A stretch of 64,000 nucleotides of DNA from Bacteroidales bacterium (GTDB lineage: Bacteria > Bacteroidota > Bacteroidia > Bacteroidales > UBA12077): the NCBI GenBank assembly GCA_028282785.1, contig JANQHE010000029.1, forward strand, positions 98,477 to 162,476, written 5' to 3'. A program made the translations under genes and the position numbers. The stretch's first letter is position 1, and each line of letters opens with the position of its first letter. Under the pieces are notes generated by a model, which saw nothing but the letters and a program-made list of their open reading frames with translations, did no database searches and was not told the origin of the DNA. This document shows, in pieces, positions 57,088 through 64,000 of the stretch.

Positions 57088-57252
57088 TTACTTAGCATGA
57101 ATACTTCCTAATTCCATACCCTCACATGCTTCAGCAAAATTTTCCAACCAGCCTCCTATCTTACCAATAACAACTCCTAAGTCATGCATGAATTTATCAC
57201 CGCCTTGAATGTTTAATAATTCAGTTTCATTCAATTCTACTAATGTTTCCAT
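57088..57252 (-). CDS. double-glycine bacteriocin precursor, peptide 2 (54 aa)
   Basis: The leader METLVELNETELLNIQGG has the ideal pattern L-12, E-8, L-7, I-4, G-2, G-1. Cleavage gives a 36-residue peptide starting DKFMHDLGVVIGKIGGWL, with GxxxG (GVVIG), a Trp, one Cys and an amphipathic, mildly acidic second half. It is 34 bp downstream of peptide 1 and 74 bp upstream of the 47-aa gene. It is too short for standard gene finders. I verified the frame codon by codon. Confidence 0.82.
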   Translation of the reverse strand: METLVELNETELLNIQGGDKFMHDLGVVIGKIGGWLENFAEACEGMELGSIHAK

Positions 57253-57286
57253 ATAAATAATTTTTTTAAATTAAACTTTAAAGCAA

Positions 57287-57466
57287 CTATTGTGTTGATG
57301 CATAACCCTCTTTAACACCTTCCACAAAATCATCCCAATTGTTATAGACATAAATACCAGCACCTATTATTGCAAGAACAGTGCCTATTCCAATTCCTCC
57401 TCCATTCGTCTTATTAACTTCCTCACTTTCTAAAGTTTGTACTCCATAATCTTCTAGATTTTTCAT
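57287..57466 (-). CDS. double-glycine bacteriocin precursor, peptide 1 (59 aa)
   Basis: The leader MKNLEDYGVQTLESEEVNKT plus NGG has L-12, E-8, V-7, T-4 and GG at -2/-1. The mature part is also 36 residues and starts GIGIGTVLAIIGAGIYVYNN, a glycine-rich hydrophobic helix with GxxxG, followed by an acidic amphipathic tail WDDFVEGVKEG. The leader type resembles that of lactobin A/cerein 7B-like class IIb precursors. First structural gene of the operon; a -7 box is at 57572-57579. Confidence 0.85.
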   Translation of the reverse strand: MKNLEDYGVQTLESEEVNKTNGGGIGIGTVLAIIGAGIYVYNNWDDFVEGVKEGYASTQ

Positions 57467-57571
57467 TTTTTTTATATTTTTTAAAATACCTACTCTTTTA
57501 AAAGGCTTTTCGGTATCCGCCTTAACGAATAATAACTTTTTGGCGCCTTATGGTATTACCCGTTTATAGAG

Positions 57572-57579
57572 CAAAGCTA
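57572..57579 (-). promoter_or_regulatory. -7 box candidate for the bacteriocin operon (TAGCTTTG)
   Basis: On the - strand TAGCTTTG matches TAnnTTTG and lies 106 bp before the peptide 1 start. The leader RNA would contain AAGGC/GCCTT, a short hairpin near 57500-57525. The palindrome at 57591-57607 covers its -33 region. Confidence 0.45.
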
Positions 57580-57590
57580 ATAACGTCCCA

Positions 57591-57607
57591 GTCCAATTAA
57601 ATTGGAC
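57591..57607. promoter_or_regulatory. operator candidate GTCCAATT-A-AATTGGAC
   Basis: Perfect 8-bp inverted repeat with a single central base, 11 bp upstream of the -7 box of the bacteriocin operon and 28 bp downstream of the regulator stop. Its site would block or assist polymerase, fitting control by the HTH protein encoded next to it. Confidence 0.5.
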
Positions 57608-57635
57608 ACTTGCTATTTTTAAATGTTAAATTTTG

Positions 57636-57929
57636 TTAAAAAAATGAAATATACCTATTACCACCCTCAGTAGAAACAAGTTCATTTTTGCTTAACACTT
57701 TTATTGGTTGTCGAATTTCAATCTCTATATCATTTGTTTTAACATATGAATTCTTAAAAGAATCATAATGTACTTCTAATCCGTACAATTTTATATGATC
57801 TAGATAATTAAATAACTGGCTTCTAGAAATATTTAGTTTTTTAGCAAACTCAGAAGCAGTACCAGTCCTTTCTTCTTTAATAAGCTTATAGATAAGATCA
57901 AATCTTTCGACAATTTCAAAGATTTTCAT
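57636..57929 (-). CDS. HTH regulator with a double-glycine leader-like C-terminus
   Basis: 97 aa from ATG 57929; a TTG lies two codons earlier. Residues about 5-60 form a winged HTH of the DeoR/HTH_11 kind (GTASEFAKKLNISRSQLFNYL). The C-terminus reads KVLSKNELVSTEGGNRYISFF: L-12, S-11, E-8, L-7, T-4 and GG match the leader consensus, followed by only seven residues. It stands upstream of the bacteriocin genes on the same strand, so it is the likely regulator; the GG ending suggests contact with, or cleavage by, the C39 domain. Confidence 0.75.
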   Translation of the reverse strand: MKIFEIVERFDLIYKLIKEERTGTASEFAKKLNISRSQLFNYLDHIKLYGLEVHYDSFKNSYVKTNDIEIEIRQPIKVLSKNELVSTEGGNRYISFF

Positions 57930-58221
57930 AATCAAATGTTATTAAGGTTAATAAACAAGTATACAATTTTTCTACCTTAAAAAGGTAAGGGAGTATAAAA
58001 GTATAAAAAAATCTATACAAACAAACTATTTTAAATTGAAATCCCAATTTGTGCGAAGCAAAAAAGCGCGTAGGGAAAAACTAAAACAATTTACTATCAA
58101 ACTTACCGAACCAATCTCAACATATTTTTCAACTTCGTCTCAAGAGGTCGCTTTGTTACTCCTTTTCGTCGTGACCGATATTTATCGAGTTCGTTCAGTT
58201 CAGTATCAAATAACAGGAATT

Positions 58222-58246
58222 AAAAAAGCCTGTTTTAATAACAGGC
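58222..58246 (-). terminator. orphan terminator reading leftward
   Basis: On the - strand GCCTGTT (58246-58240) and AACAGGC (58234-58228) form a 7-bp stem with a 5-base loop followed by six U. The nearest upstream - strand gene with good support ends 333 bp away at 58579, leaving a short unexplained transcript between. Confidence 0.7.
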
Positions 58247-58499
58247 AATAAATAAGAAAATTTTTTCTCTGGAATTAGTCTTCTTTATTATCTAATAAAT
58301 CCGGCTTAGACAGGCTTTTGTTTAAACGTTTAATAGTCACGGCGTGAGCCATCTGCAAATTTTACCTAATTCATTTTACTACATAGCTGTTATTCAAGAA
58401 CTCACACCGTGACTTGCAAAATCAAGACGGATATAAGGGAAGATGGAATTTTAGTTAATAGAATAACCTGGGCGTTAGTCTAAGCCGAACAGGGACAAA

Positions 58500-58572
58500 A
58501 GTGAATAAATCATACTAAATTTGAACTACTTAAACGACTATGCCTTTACATAGCACGCCATGTTATAAACTG
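58500..58572. repeat. dispersed element right end before the tail-fibre-like gene
   Basis: CATACTAAATTTGAACTACT, ACTATGCC and TAGCACGCCATGTTATAAACTG match 47325-47384 and the ends at 50440 and 52494. It abuts the stop codon of the next - strand gene, the same placement as at 47389 and 34262. Confidence 0.6.
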
Positions 58573-58578
58573 TTTCTT

Positions 58579-59598
58579 TTACTGAGTTTTCAATGTACTT
58601 ATCTCTTTTCTTAATAATTTATTTTCAGATTCAAGTGTTTCAACTTTTTCAATTAGAATTTCAGTTTTCTTATTTTGCTCTATCATATAAAGCGTCAACT
58701 CTTCTATTTTTTGTAAAAGCTTTGCATTCATTTCACCAACTTGAATTCCATTTTCTAAAACTTCACTTTCAGAAGGAATGTCAGGTAAATGGTTATTCTC
58801 TTTAATGAAACTTTCTACTTCTTCTAAGTTTTTCAGTTTATAGTTTTTATTAAATACAAAATCAGACCAGCCATCGATTGTAACAACAACTTCCTTTGAA
58901 GTAATTGTTCCGTTAACAGTTAATTTTGATTGTGGATTTGTAGTTCCGATACCAACATTACCACCATTAGGATTAAGTGATAGGTTCCTATTAATTGAAT
59001 AATCCACTGGGTTTCTTGCCTGTATCCAGGTAGGATAGCCACTTGCAGGATTATTATAAATCCCTATATCCAGTTGGCTGCCAGCCCAGGAATAATCATG
59101 GTAACCAATTCTCATAATTGCTGTATTTGTTGATCCAGAATTAGTAGGAAGTAACATAGCTGCGGATTTAGTCGAAATATCAATACTGGCTTGTGGTGTT
59201 TTTGTTCCGATTCCAATATTACCACCATTAGGATTAAGTAAAAGGTTTCTATTAATTGAAAAATCTACTGGATTTCTTGCCTGTATCCAAGCCGGGTAGC
59301 CACTTTCTTGACTTACAGAATGATTGTAAATTCCCATATCTAATTGCACTCCCGCCCAAGAATGACTATAATATCCCACCCTTAATATTGCTGTATTTGT
59401 TGAACCTGAATTATTTGGAAGAAGCATGGTGCTACTAGTAGTTGTAATATCTGCATTTGCTTGAGGCGTTGTTGTACCAATTCCAACTTTTCCTTGATTA
59501 TAGTATATATTCCCGGGAGTTGATCCACTCCAATTTTGAGCATTCATTATCAAAATTGAACTTAAAAAAGCCACAGTAATTAAAATTAGTTTTTTCAT
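58579..59598 (-). CDS. secreted tail-fibre-like repeat protein
   Basis: 339 aa with signal peptide (ITVAFLSSILIMNAQ). Two tandem repeats of about 88 residues (about 36-127 and 128-214), each starting VGIGT or IGIGT-xTPQA and ending LNPNGGN, are followed by a third NVGIGTTNPQSKLTVNG start. The C-terminal part has the VESFIKENNHLPDIPSE motif of intramolecular-chaperone-like ends and a heptad coiled coil (about 285-335). The fold recalls phage tail fibres; surface role likely, export route unproven. Confidence 0.75.
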   Translation of the reverse strand: MKKLILITVAFLSSILIMNAQNWSGSTPGNIYYNQGKVGIGTTTPQANADITTTSSTMLLPNNSGSTNTAILRVGYYSHSWAGVQLDMGIYNHSVSQESGYPAWIQARNPVDFSINRNLLLNPNGGNIGIGTKTPQASIDISTKSAAMLLPTNSGSTNTAIMRIGYHDYSWAGSQLDIGIYNNPASGYPTWIQARNPVDYSINRNLSLNPNGGNVGIGTTNPQSKLTVNGTITSKEVVVTIDGWSDFVFNKNYKLKNLEEVESFIKENNHLPDIPSESEVLENGIQVGEMNAKLLQKIEELTLYMIEQNKKTEILIEKVETLESENKLLRKEISTLKTQ

Positions 59599-59697
59599 TT
59601 TTGAATTTGTTTTTGTATTAATTAATATTCGTATAGACGTTTCTTTAGCAATTGCTTATAACGGCCGGTGGGTATACTTTGACTGGGATTTCAGCTT

Positions 59698-61293
59698 TTA
59701 GACTTTAATCTTACTTATATTTTGGCAAGCGTGGTCGGCAAAACCAAACCCAGCCTCAGAATATAGATCATATACGGAATGAATATTTAGTTTCTCCAGT
59801 TCTTTTATTTCATCATCATAAATAGCAGTAGTTGCAATAAAACCATCATAATCAATATCTTTTAATCTTTCTATAGCAAATAAATTCGATTTATGATCGT
59901 TCATACATAACAATACCGCTTTTACTTGTTTACTGCGAATAGGGCTATTAGCAATTTTTTCCCAAAATTCACTATCTGTTGCATCATCTAAAATCACATT
60001 TTTTCCTTCAGCTTGTAGTTTTTCTACAATTTCAAGGTTATAATCCAATCCAATTACTGATTGACCATATTTATAGTTTAATTGATCATATGCAGCGGAA
60101 CCTAGTCTTCCTAAACCAAAAATCAAGATTTGTGCATTACCAATATCAAATGCTTTATCATATTCTAATCGATCTGATGTTTCAAAAAAATGCAATTTAT
60201 CTTTTAATCTAAAATAAATAGAATGAGCATGTACATTCAATGGTGAAGAAATTATGAAAGTTATGGATAGAGCTATGGCAATTGCAACTATCCATTCTGA
60301 TGGGATAAGATTTGCTGCTGCAGCAAAAGAAGCAACGATTAATCCAAACTCACTAAAATTTGCCAGGGTTAATGAAGTAAAAATTGACGTCCTTGCTCTT
60401 AATTTAAATCTCGTAAGTACAAATAAGTATAAAATTAGCTTGAAATTCAGTCCTAAAGCTAAGATGAATGCAATAATTAAGATTTCAAATGTAGGAATAC
60501 CTAAAAAACCTATTGAAAGGAAAAATCCTACAAGGAAAAAATCCTTAAAATGTAATAGAATATTAGCTAACGCTTTAGATTTTTTATGATTGGCAATAAG
60601 CATACCTATTACTAATGCTCCTAAATCTGCCTTTAAACCAACAAATTCAAAAAGTTCGGCACCAACGATTAAGGCTAAGAAAAAACCGAATAAGACCAAT
60701 AGTTCACCATGACCAATTTTGTTTAAAATAAAAATCAATATTGGGCGAATAAGAAATAATGCAATGGGTAAAACCAAAGCCCATATATTAGGTATTTTTC
60801 CAGCAGCTAATACAATAAATAAAACCGCAAAAATATCTTGCATAATTAAAATGCCAATAGATATTTTTCCGTGGGGTGAATTAACCTCACCTTTGCTCTC
60901 CAATATTTTAACTGCATAAATAGTACTTGAAAAACTCAAAGCAAACGCAACAATAAAAGCTAATTTGATGTTAAAATCTCTAAATATATTAAATGTAGTA
61001 TAACTTAATAAAAGAAGAATAAAGGCAAAAACAAGTGTTGTAAGAATCATATGGATAATAGAACCTGCCCATACTTCCTTACGAAAGAGTGTCTTTATTT
61101 TTAATTTTAAACCAATCGTAAATAAAAGTAAGGTAACACCTAAGTCAGATACTATTTTTATGAATTCACCTGATTCTGCTCCGAAATATTTAAGAACAAA
61201 ACCTGCTATTAAATATCCAATCAATGGAGGCAAGCCAATTAGACGAACTAAAAAACCAAGAGTAAAAGCTATAGTTAACCAAATTGGATCCAT
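59698..61293 (-). CDS. CPA2-family K+/Na+:H+ antiporter with TrkA-N domain
   Basis: 531 aa. About twelve membrane helices (about 3-375) of the KefB/CPA2 type (GLPPLIGYLIAGFVLKYFG, LGVTLLLFTIGLKL, GLKADLGALVIGMLIA with the transport Asp), then a cytosolic RCK/TrkA-N domain with NAD motif ILIFGLGRLGSAAYDQL (about 396-412). It exchanges K+ or Na+ for protons under nucleotide control. The gene lies between a GTTATAAGC-type spacer and the element at 61321. Confidence 0.9.
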   Translation of the reverse strand: MDPIWLTIAFTLGFLVRLIGLPPLIGYLIAGFVLKYFGAESGEFIKIVSDLGVTLLLFTIGLKLKIKTLFRKEVWAGSIIHMILTTLVFAFILLLLSYTTFNIFRDFNIKLAFIVAFALSFSSTIYAVKILESKGEVNSPHGKISIGILIMQDIFAVLFIVLAAGKIPNIWALVLPIALFLIRPILIFILNKIGHGELLVLFGFFLALIVGAELFEFVGLKADLGALVIGMLIANHKKSKALANILLHFKDFFLVGFFLSIGFLGIPTFEILIIAFILALGLNFKLILYLFVLTRFKLRARTSIFTSLTLANFSEFGLIVASFAAAANLIPSEWIVAIAIALSITFIISSPLNVHAHSIYFRLKDKLHFFETSDRLEYDKAFDIGNAQILIFGLGRLGSAAYDQLNYKYGQSVIGLDYNLEIVEKLQAEGKNVILDDATDSEFWEKIANSPIRSKQVKAVLLCMNDHKSNLFAIERLKDIDYDGFIATTAIYDDEIKELEKLNIHSVYDLYSEAGFGFADHACQNISKIKV

Positions 61294-61320
61294 AAATAAA
61301 ATTTTTAAAATTAAACAAAC

Positions 61321-61600
61321 TAACAGTCCCGCGTTAAGTTTCGTGCGGGTTTTTTCGACTACGTCTCAAGAGACCGCTTCGCTTAGTTAATCGCCTTTGG
61401 CTCATGAAGTCGCTACGCTCAGTTCCGCCTTGTTTCATTGCCTACCAGCCGGCAGGCAGGTCCACCGTTGAACAACCACACTAAGATAAAACTTAGTCAG
61501 CAAAGCACAAACTTAGCGAAGCGATTTCTCGAACTTTGTGAGTAAACCCCGTATGGAATTTGAACGCGTGTTACAAATTGTGCGATAGTAATGTACTGGT
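61321..61600. repeat. dispersed element with attC-like inverted ends
   Basis: Left end TAACAGTCCCGCGTT (61321-61335) and right end AACGCGTGTTA (61563-61573) are inverted copies of each other, the left carrying four extra bases. This strand shape, with TAAC and GTTA at the tips, recalls integron attC sites. The interior holds AGCCGGCAGGCAGG and the GTTGAACAAC...GTCAGCAAA block also found at 34150. The remaining 61294-61750 has no gene. Confidence 0.6.
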
Positions 61601-61750
61601 GATATTAGCAGTTAAACTAACAATGAAATACTAAAATAAATTTGTTTTGAAAGGGAGAATATTTTAAAGAATTTATATATAACCTAAAACGCCCACGATT
61701 TTACATTAGTTATAGGTTATAAAAGTGGTTATATATTTTTAACCGAATAA

Positions 61751-62749
61751 TTATAGTTTCACGATTATACGACCTTTACTTTTCTTTTCTAACATTAAAT
61801 TAATATGCATGCTAAGAGATTCTAATTTAGTTTCTTTAACAAATTCCTGATCAAATTTAATTGACCAACTATCGGCTAATAAATCCCAGACTTTTTGACG
61901 GATTTCCATAGGACAGTTTTGAGAATCAATTCCCAAAAGACTAACGCCCCTTAAGATAAATGGATATACTGTCATTTCAAGATCGCCTGAGCCTATATTT
62001 CCACAAGTAGTAACATTACCCAAAGGTTTACACCCCTTTATCATAGTAGTTAAAGTATTGCCACCAACAACATCTATGGCACCTGCCCAAATTGGTTTTA
62101 ATATCGGATGCCCTGAAAGATCATCAGAGATACTTCTATCAATTTGTGATTGTGCGCCAATCTTCTTAATTTCTGGTTCAGGAGCTAATTCATAATTAGC
62201 TGCGATTACTTCAAATCCTAATTTATTTAGTATCTGACAAGCAATATTACCAACACCACCTAAAGCACCAGTTACTACAATTGGTCCTAATTCAGGCTTT
62301 TGTCCATTGCTTAATAAACGATAAATTGATAATGCTGCAGTAAAACCAGCAGTCCCAAACATCATTGCTTTACGAGAACTCATGTTTTTAGGCATAGGAA
62401 CTACCCAAGAATCTGGCACTTTAATATATTCTGCAAAACCGCCTGGATGATTCATTCCAAGTTCGTAACTTGTAACTATTACCGAATCTCCAGCTTTAAA
62501 ATGCTCACTTTGACTTGATTTAACAATTCCAGCTGCATCAATTCCTGGTGTATGAGGATAATTTTTAGTTACTCCTTTATTCCCAATTGTTGATAGTGCA
62601 TCTTTATAATTCAAAGAACTATATTCTATTCTAATTAGAACTTCTCCATTATTTAATGGTTCAAATGGCATTTCCTTAATTCCAGTGATATAATTACCAT
62701 TTTCTTCTTCTACTCTAAAAGCTTTAAATGTCGAACTATTTTTCATCAT
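61751..62749 (-). CDS. YhdH/YhfP-family quinone oxidoreductase (MDR superfamily)
   Basis: 332-aa zinc-free medium-chain reductase. Landmarks: SSLNYKDALSTIGNKGVTKNYPHTPGIDAAG near the N-terminus (typical NYKDAL and PGIDAAG), then the NADPH fold VTGALGGVGNIACQIL (about 163-178). Relatives include acrylyl-CoA reductase AcuI, so reduction of enoyl-CoA or quinones is likely. Start at Met1 or Met2. It is divergent from an HxlR regulator 131 bp away. Confidence 0.9.
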   Translation of the reverse strand: MMKNSSTFKAFRVEEENGNYITGIKEMPFEPLNNGEVLIRIEYSSLNYKDALSTIGNKGVTKNYPHTPGIDAAGIVKSSQSEHFKAGDSVIVTSYELGMNHPGGFAEYIKVPDSWVVPMPKNMSSRKAMMFGTAGFTAALSIYRLLSNGQKPELGPIVVTGALGGVGNIACQILNKLGFEVIAANYELAPEPEIKKIGAQSQIDRSISDDLSGHPILKPIWAGAIDVVGGNTLTTMIKGCKPLGNVTTCGNIGSGDLEMTVYPFILRGVSLLGIDSQNCPMEIRQKVWDLLADSWSIKFDQEFVKETKLESLSMHINLMLEKKSKGRIIVKL

Positions 62750-62879
62750 GCTATTCTTTTGTTATTTTTGCAGCAAAGTTCCGTTATTTTACATTGAAAA
62801 ACAACAACTTACACAATGTTAGCTAACGAACATTTTATTCCAAATTGAGTATTTTTAGTAGAAGCAAAGAATAAAAAAA

Positions 62880-63200
62880 ATGAAAAAAAGTTACTGTCCA
62901 ATTGATACATTTATAAATGTTGTTAAAGGAAAAAGAAAAGGAACAATAATTTTACACCTTTTTCAGGGAAATAAGAGATACAGTCATTTAGTAAAACTCT
63001 TACCTGACATTAGCGAGCGTATGCTAACAAAACAACTCAAAGAACTGGAAGAAGATGGGCTGATTAACCGAACTATATTTCCTGAAGTTCCGCCAAGAGT
63101 AGAATACAGTTTAACAAAACTTGGACAAGAAATACATCCTGTTTTAAAAGGAATGTATAAAGGAGGACTTCTTTTTGAAAAAAGTATTGATAATAATTGA
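62880..63200 (+). CDS. HxlR-family transcriptional regulator
   Basis: 106-aa winged-helix protein. An N-terminal Cys near residue 5 (KKSYCPIDTFINVVKGK), then TIILHLFQGNKRYSHLVKLLPDISERMLTKQLKELEEDGL (landmarks ISERMLTKQLKEL), the HxlR core. HxlR proteins sense electrophiles or oxidation and often control a divergent oxidoreductase, the situation here with the YhdH-type gene. ATG start clear. Confidence 0.92.
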   Translation: MKKSYCPIDTFINVVKGKRKGTIILHLFQGNKRYSHLVKLLPDISERMLTKQLKELEEDGLINRTIFPEVPPRVEYSLTKLGQEIHPVLKGMYKGGLLFEKSIDNN

Positions 63201-63243
63201 AAGATTTACTTAACATTAAATATAAATTCACAAATGCAGCTGA

Positions 63244-63270
63244 AAGCCTGCCTAGCCGTCAGGCAGGCTT
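63244..63270. terminator. palindromic repeat after HxlR gene, possible terminator
   Basis: AAGCCTGCCT (63244-63253) and AGGCAGGCTT (63261-63270) make a perfect 10-bp stem with loop AGCCGTC. T run short. The same core lies at 43439. It separates two convergent genes and may serve both. Confidence 0.55.
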
Positions 63271-63327
63271 TGGCTGTGCATTTGCCTAAGCAGGCTTACC
63301 AAAGTGTTTGTATTTAGGTTGGGAATA

Positions 63328-63987
63328 TTAGTTTCTTACAATTACTCCTAAAGCTTCAAGCAATTGAATGTTATCTTCTAAAGCTATCTTTGCTACTGCA
63401 TAAAATTCGCTCATCCAGTCATCAAGTTCTGCAAAAGCAGAATCCTTAATGTTGGTTGCATCTTGCGATTCTCCTTTTTCGATTAGGTATTTAGAACGAG
63501 CCGTTTCCATTTCGCTTAAAAGTGCATTTGCAGCAGTCAAATCATCTGTTGTAACTTTCAGACGAGAAATTTTAGTTTGCAATTCTGTGTCAGCAAGCAT
63601 TTCGGTGTAAAACTTCTTAACTATTTCAAGCCAGCTAACATATGCTCGAGGCATTGAACCATCTATTACAAGCTTTTTCATTGTCTCAAGGTCTTTTCTA
63701 AAGATTACTTTAGCTTTCTTTCTGTGCAATGAATATGTTTTCTCTAAAGCACTGCGTTTCGTCATGAAATCACTGTAAGCTTGTGAAGTTTCATCATCTT
63801 CTTTTACATTCTCATCGTAAGCCTGGCGTGTCTTTGTGAACAGTTGCTTACCATCTTCAATTAATGCAGCATCGTATCCGAACTCCGCCATAATAGTTGA
63901 GATTTCTGTTTGCGCTTCTACGTTTTCTAATGCTACTCTGTAGCGTTCTAAGGTTGCCATTTCGGTAACTCTTTCTCTTGTTGACAT
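63328..63987 (-). CDS. helical protein of unknown function
   Basis: 219 aa, almost entirely helical with heptad-like charge patterns (ETMKKLVIDGSMPRAYVSWLEIVKKF) and no signal peptide or membrane helix. I recall similar predicted proteins in Bacteroidota but no named domain. It has more GC and a more even codon choice than its AT-rich neighbours. ATG at 63987, 13 bp from the window edge. Confidence 0.65.
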   Translation of the reverse strand: MSTRERVTEMATLERYRVALENVEAQTEISTIMAEFGYDAALIEDGKQLFTKTRQAYDENVKEDDETSQAYSDFMTKRSALEKTYSLHRKKAKVIFRKDLETMKKLVIDGSMPRAYVSWLEIVKKFYTEMLADTELQTKISRLKVTTDDLTAANALLSEMETARSKYLIEKGESQDATNIKDSAFAELDDWMSEFYAVAKIALEDNIQLLEALGVIVRN

Positions 63988-64000
63988 AATTAATTTGATT

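Larger units (their letters stand above)
57930..58578. other. 649-bp region without a well-supported gene
   Basis: Upstream of the regulator. It contains a piece resembling 61360-61440 (TCGTCTCAAGAGGTCGCTT at 58135-58155), a - strand terminator at 58222-58246, a 25-codon frame at 58275-58352 (-), an inverted repeat GTCACGGCGTGAG (58337-58349)/CTCACACCGTGAC (58400-58412), and a dispersed element right end at 58500-58572. The regulator promoter must be near 57950-58000. Confidence 0.5.

Noticed and set aside
58036..58251. 71-codon + strand frame near the bacteriocin regulator
   Set aside because: It consists of dispersed-repeat DNA and runs through a terminator hairpin; not protein-like.
47140..61600. 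CRISPR array as an explanation of the repeats
   Set aside because: Repeats are irregular in length, imperfect, kilobases apart and separated by genes; no cas genes.
1..64000. tRNA or rRNA genes
   Set aside because: I found no cloverleaf with a GTTCRANNC arm and acceptor stem, and no conserved rRNA segments.

Overview
The window is AT-rich DNA from a member of the Bacteroidota, most likely a marine or sediment Bacteroidia lineage; I cannot name the genus. The phylum call rests on several things seen together: a FISUMP-domain protein, a type IX secretion sorting domain, SiaB/SiaC-type partner-switching genes, a PnuC transporter with a separate NR-kinase-like protein, promoter-like TAnnTTTG boxes instead of classical -10 boxes, and little Shine-Dalgarno signal. 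No rRNA, tRNA, CRISPR array, transposase or integrase gene was found.

Layout. Positions 1-12000 are core genes on the + strand: the end of rpsA, a STAS protein, RNase Z, GMP synthetase, a CtpA-like protease, pnuC with an NR kinase-like gene, and an RlmL-like methyltransferase. Two SiaB/SiaC-like kinase/phosphoprotein pairs sit among them (5786-6756 and 11016-11971). Positions 12000-24400 carry a TerB/FHA/ABCG-like transporter with two secreted-protein genes, a MATE exporter, a DUF4097 adhesin-like protein, a large BNR/sortilin-repeat protein, an OsmC protein and an O-methyltransferase. Positions 24516-31028 form an acyl-chain metabolism cluster (thioesterase, two crotonases, phosphopantetheinyl transferase, KAS III-like, 3-hydroxyacyl-CoA dehydrogenase, KAS II) with an outer-membrane protein gene behind a good sigma-54 promoter. 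Positions 31018-46714 hold a serine hydrolase, an AraC regulator, a SIR2 protein, an ECF sigma factor with a membrane partner, a TraB/GumN protein, a histidine kinase/NtrC pair facing an FtsX-type permease, and a membrane-bound MutS-like ATPase.

From about 46870 to 61750 the DNA becomes accessory in character. Genes are almost all on the - strand and are separated by 150-350 bp non-coding elements that share end sequences (TAnCAGTCnCGCGTT at one end, ACGCnnTGTTAyAA at the other). These look like the spacers of a gene-cassette array; the SIR2 gene at 34266-35423 lies between relatives of the same elements.

The most interesting find is a bacteriocin locus at 52650-57929, all on the - strand. 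In transcription order it holds a small HTH regulator whose own C-terminus looks like a double-glycine leader; two small double-glycine precursor peptides of 59 and 54 aa, each giving a 36-residue mature peptide with GxxxG motifs; a 47-aa membrane protein; a CPBP intramembrane protease; an HlyD-type adaptor; and a C39-peptidase ABC exporter. It has the parts expected of a two-peptide (class IIb-like) bacteriocin, or of a peptide signalling system, in a Gram-negative host.

The right end holds a tail-fibre-like secreted protein, a CPA2 antiporter, a YhdH-type oxidoreductase divergent from an HxlR regulator, and a helical protein of unknown function.
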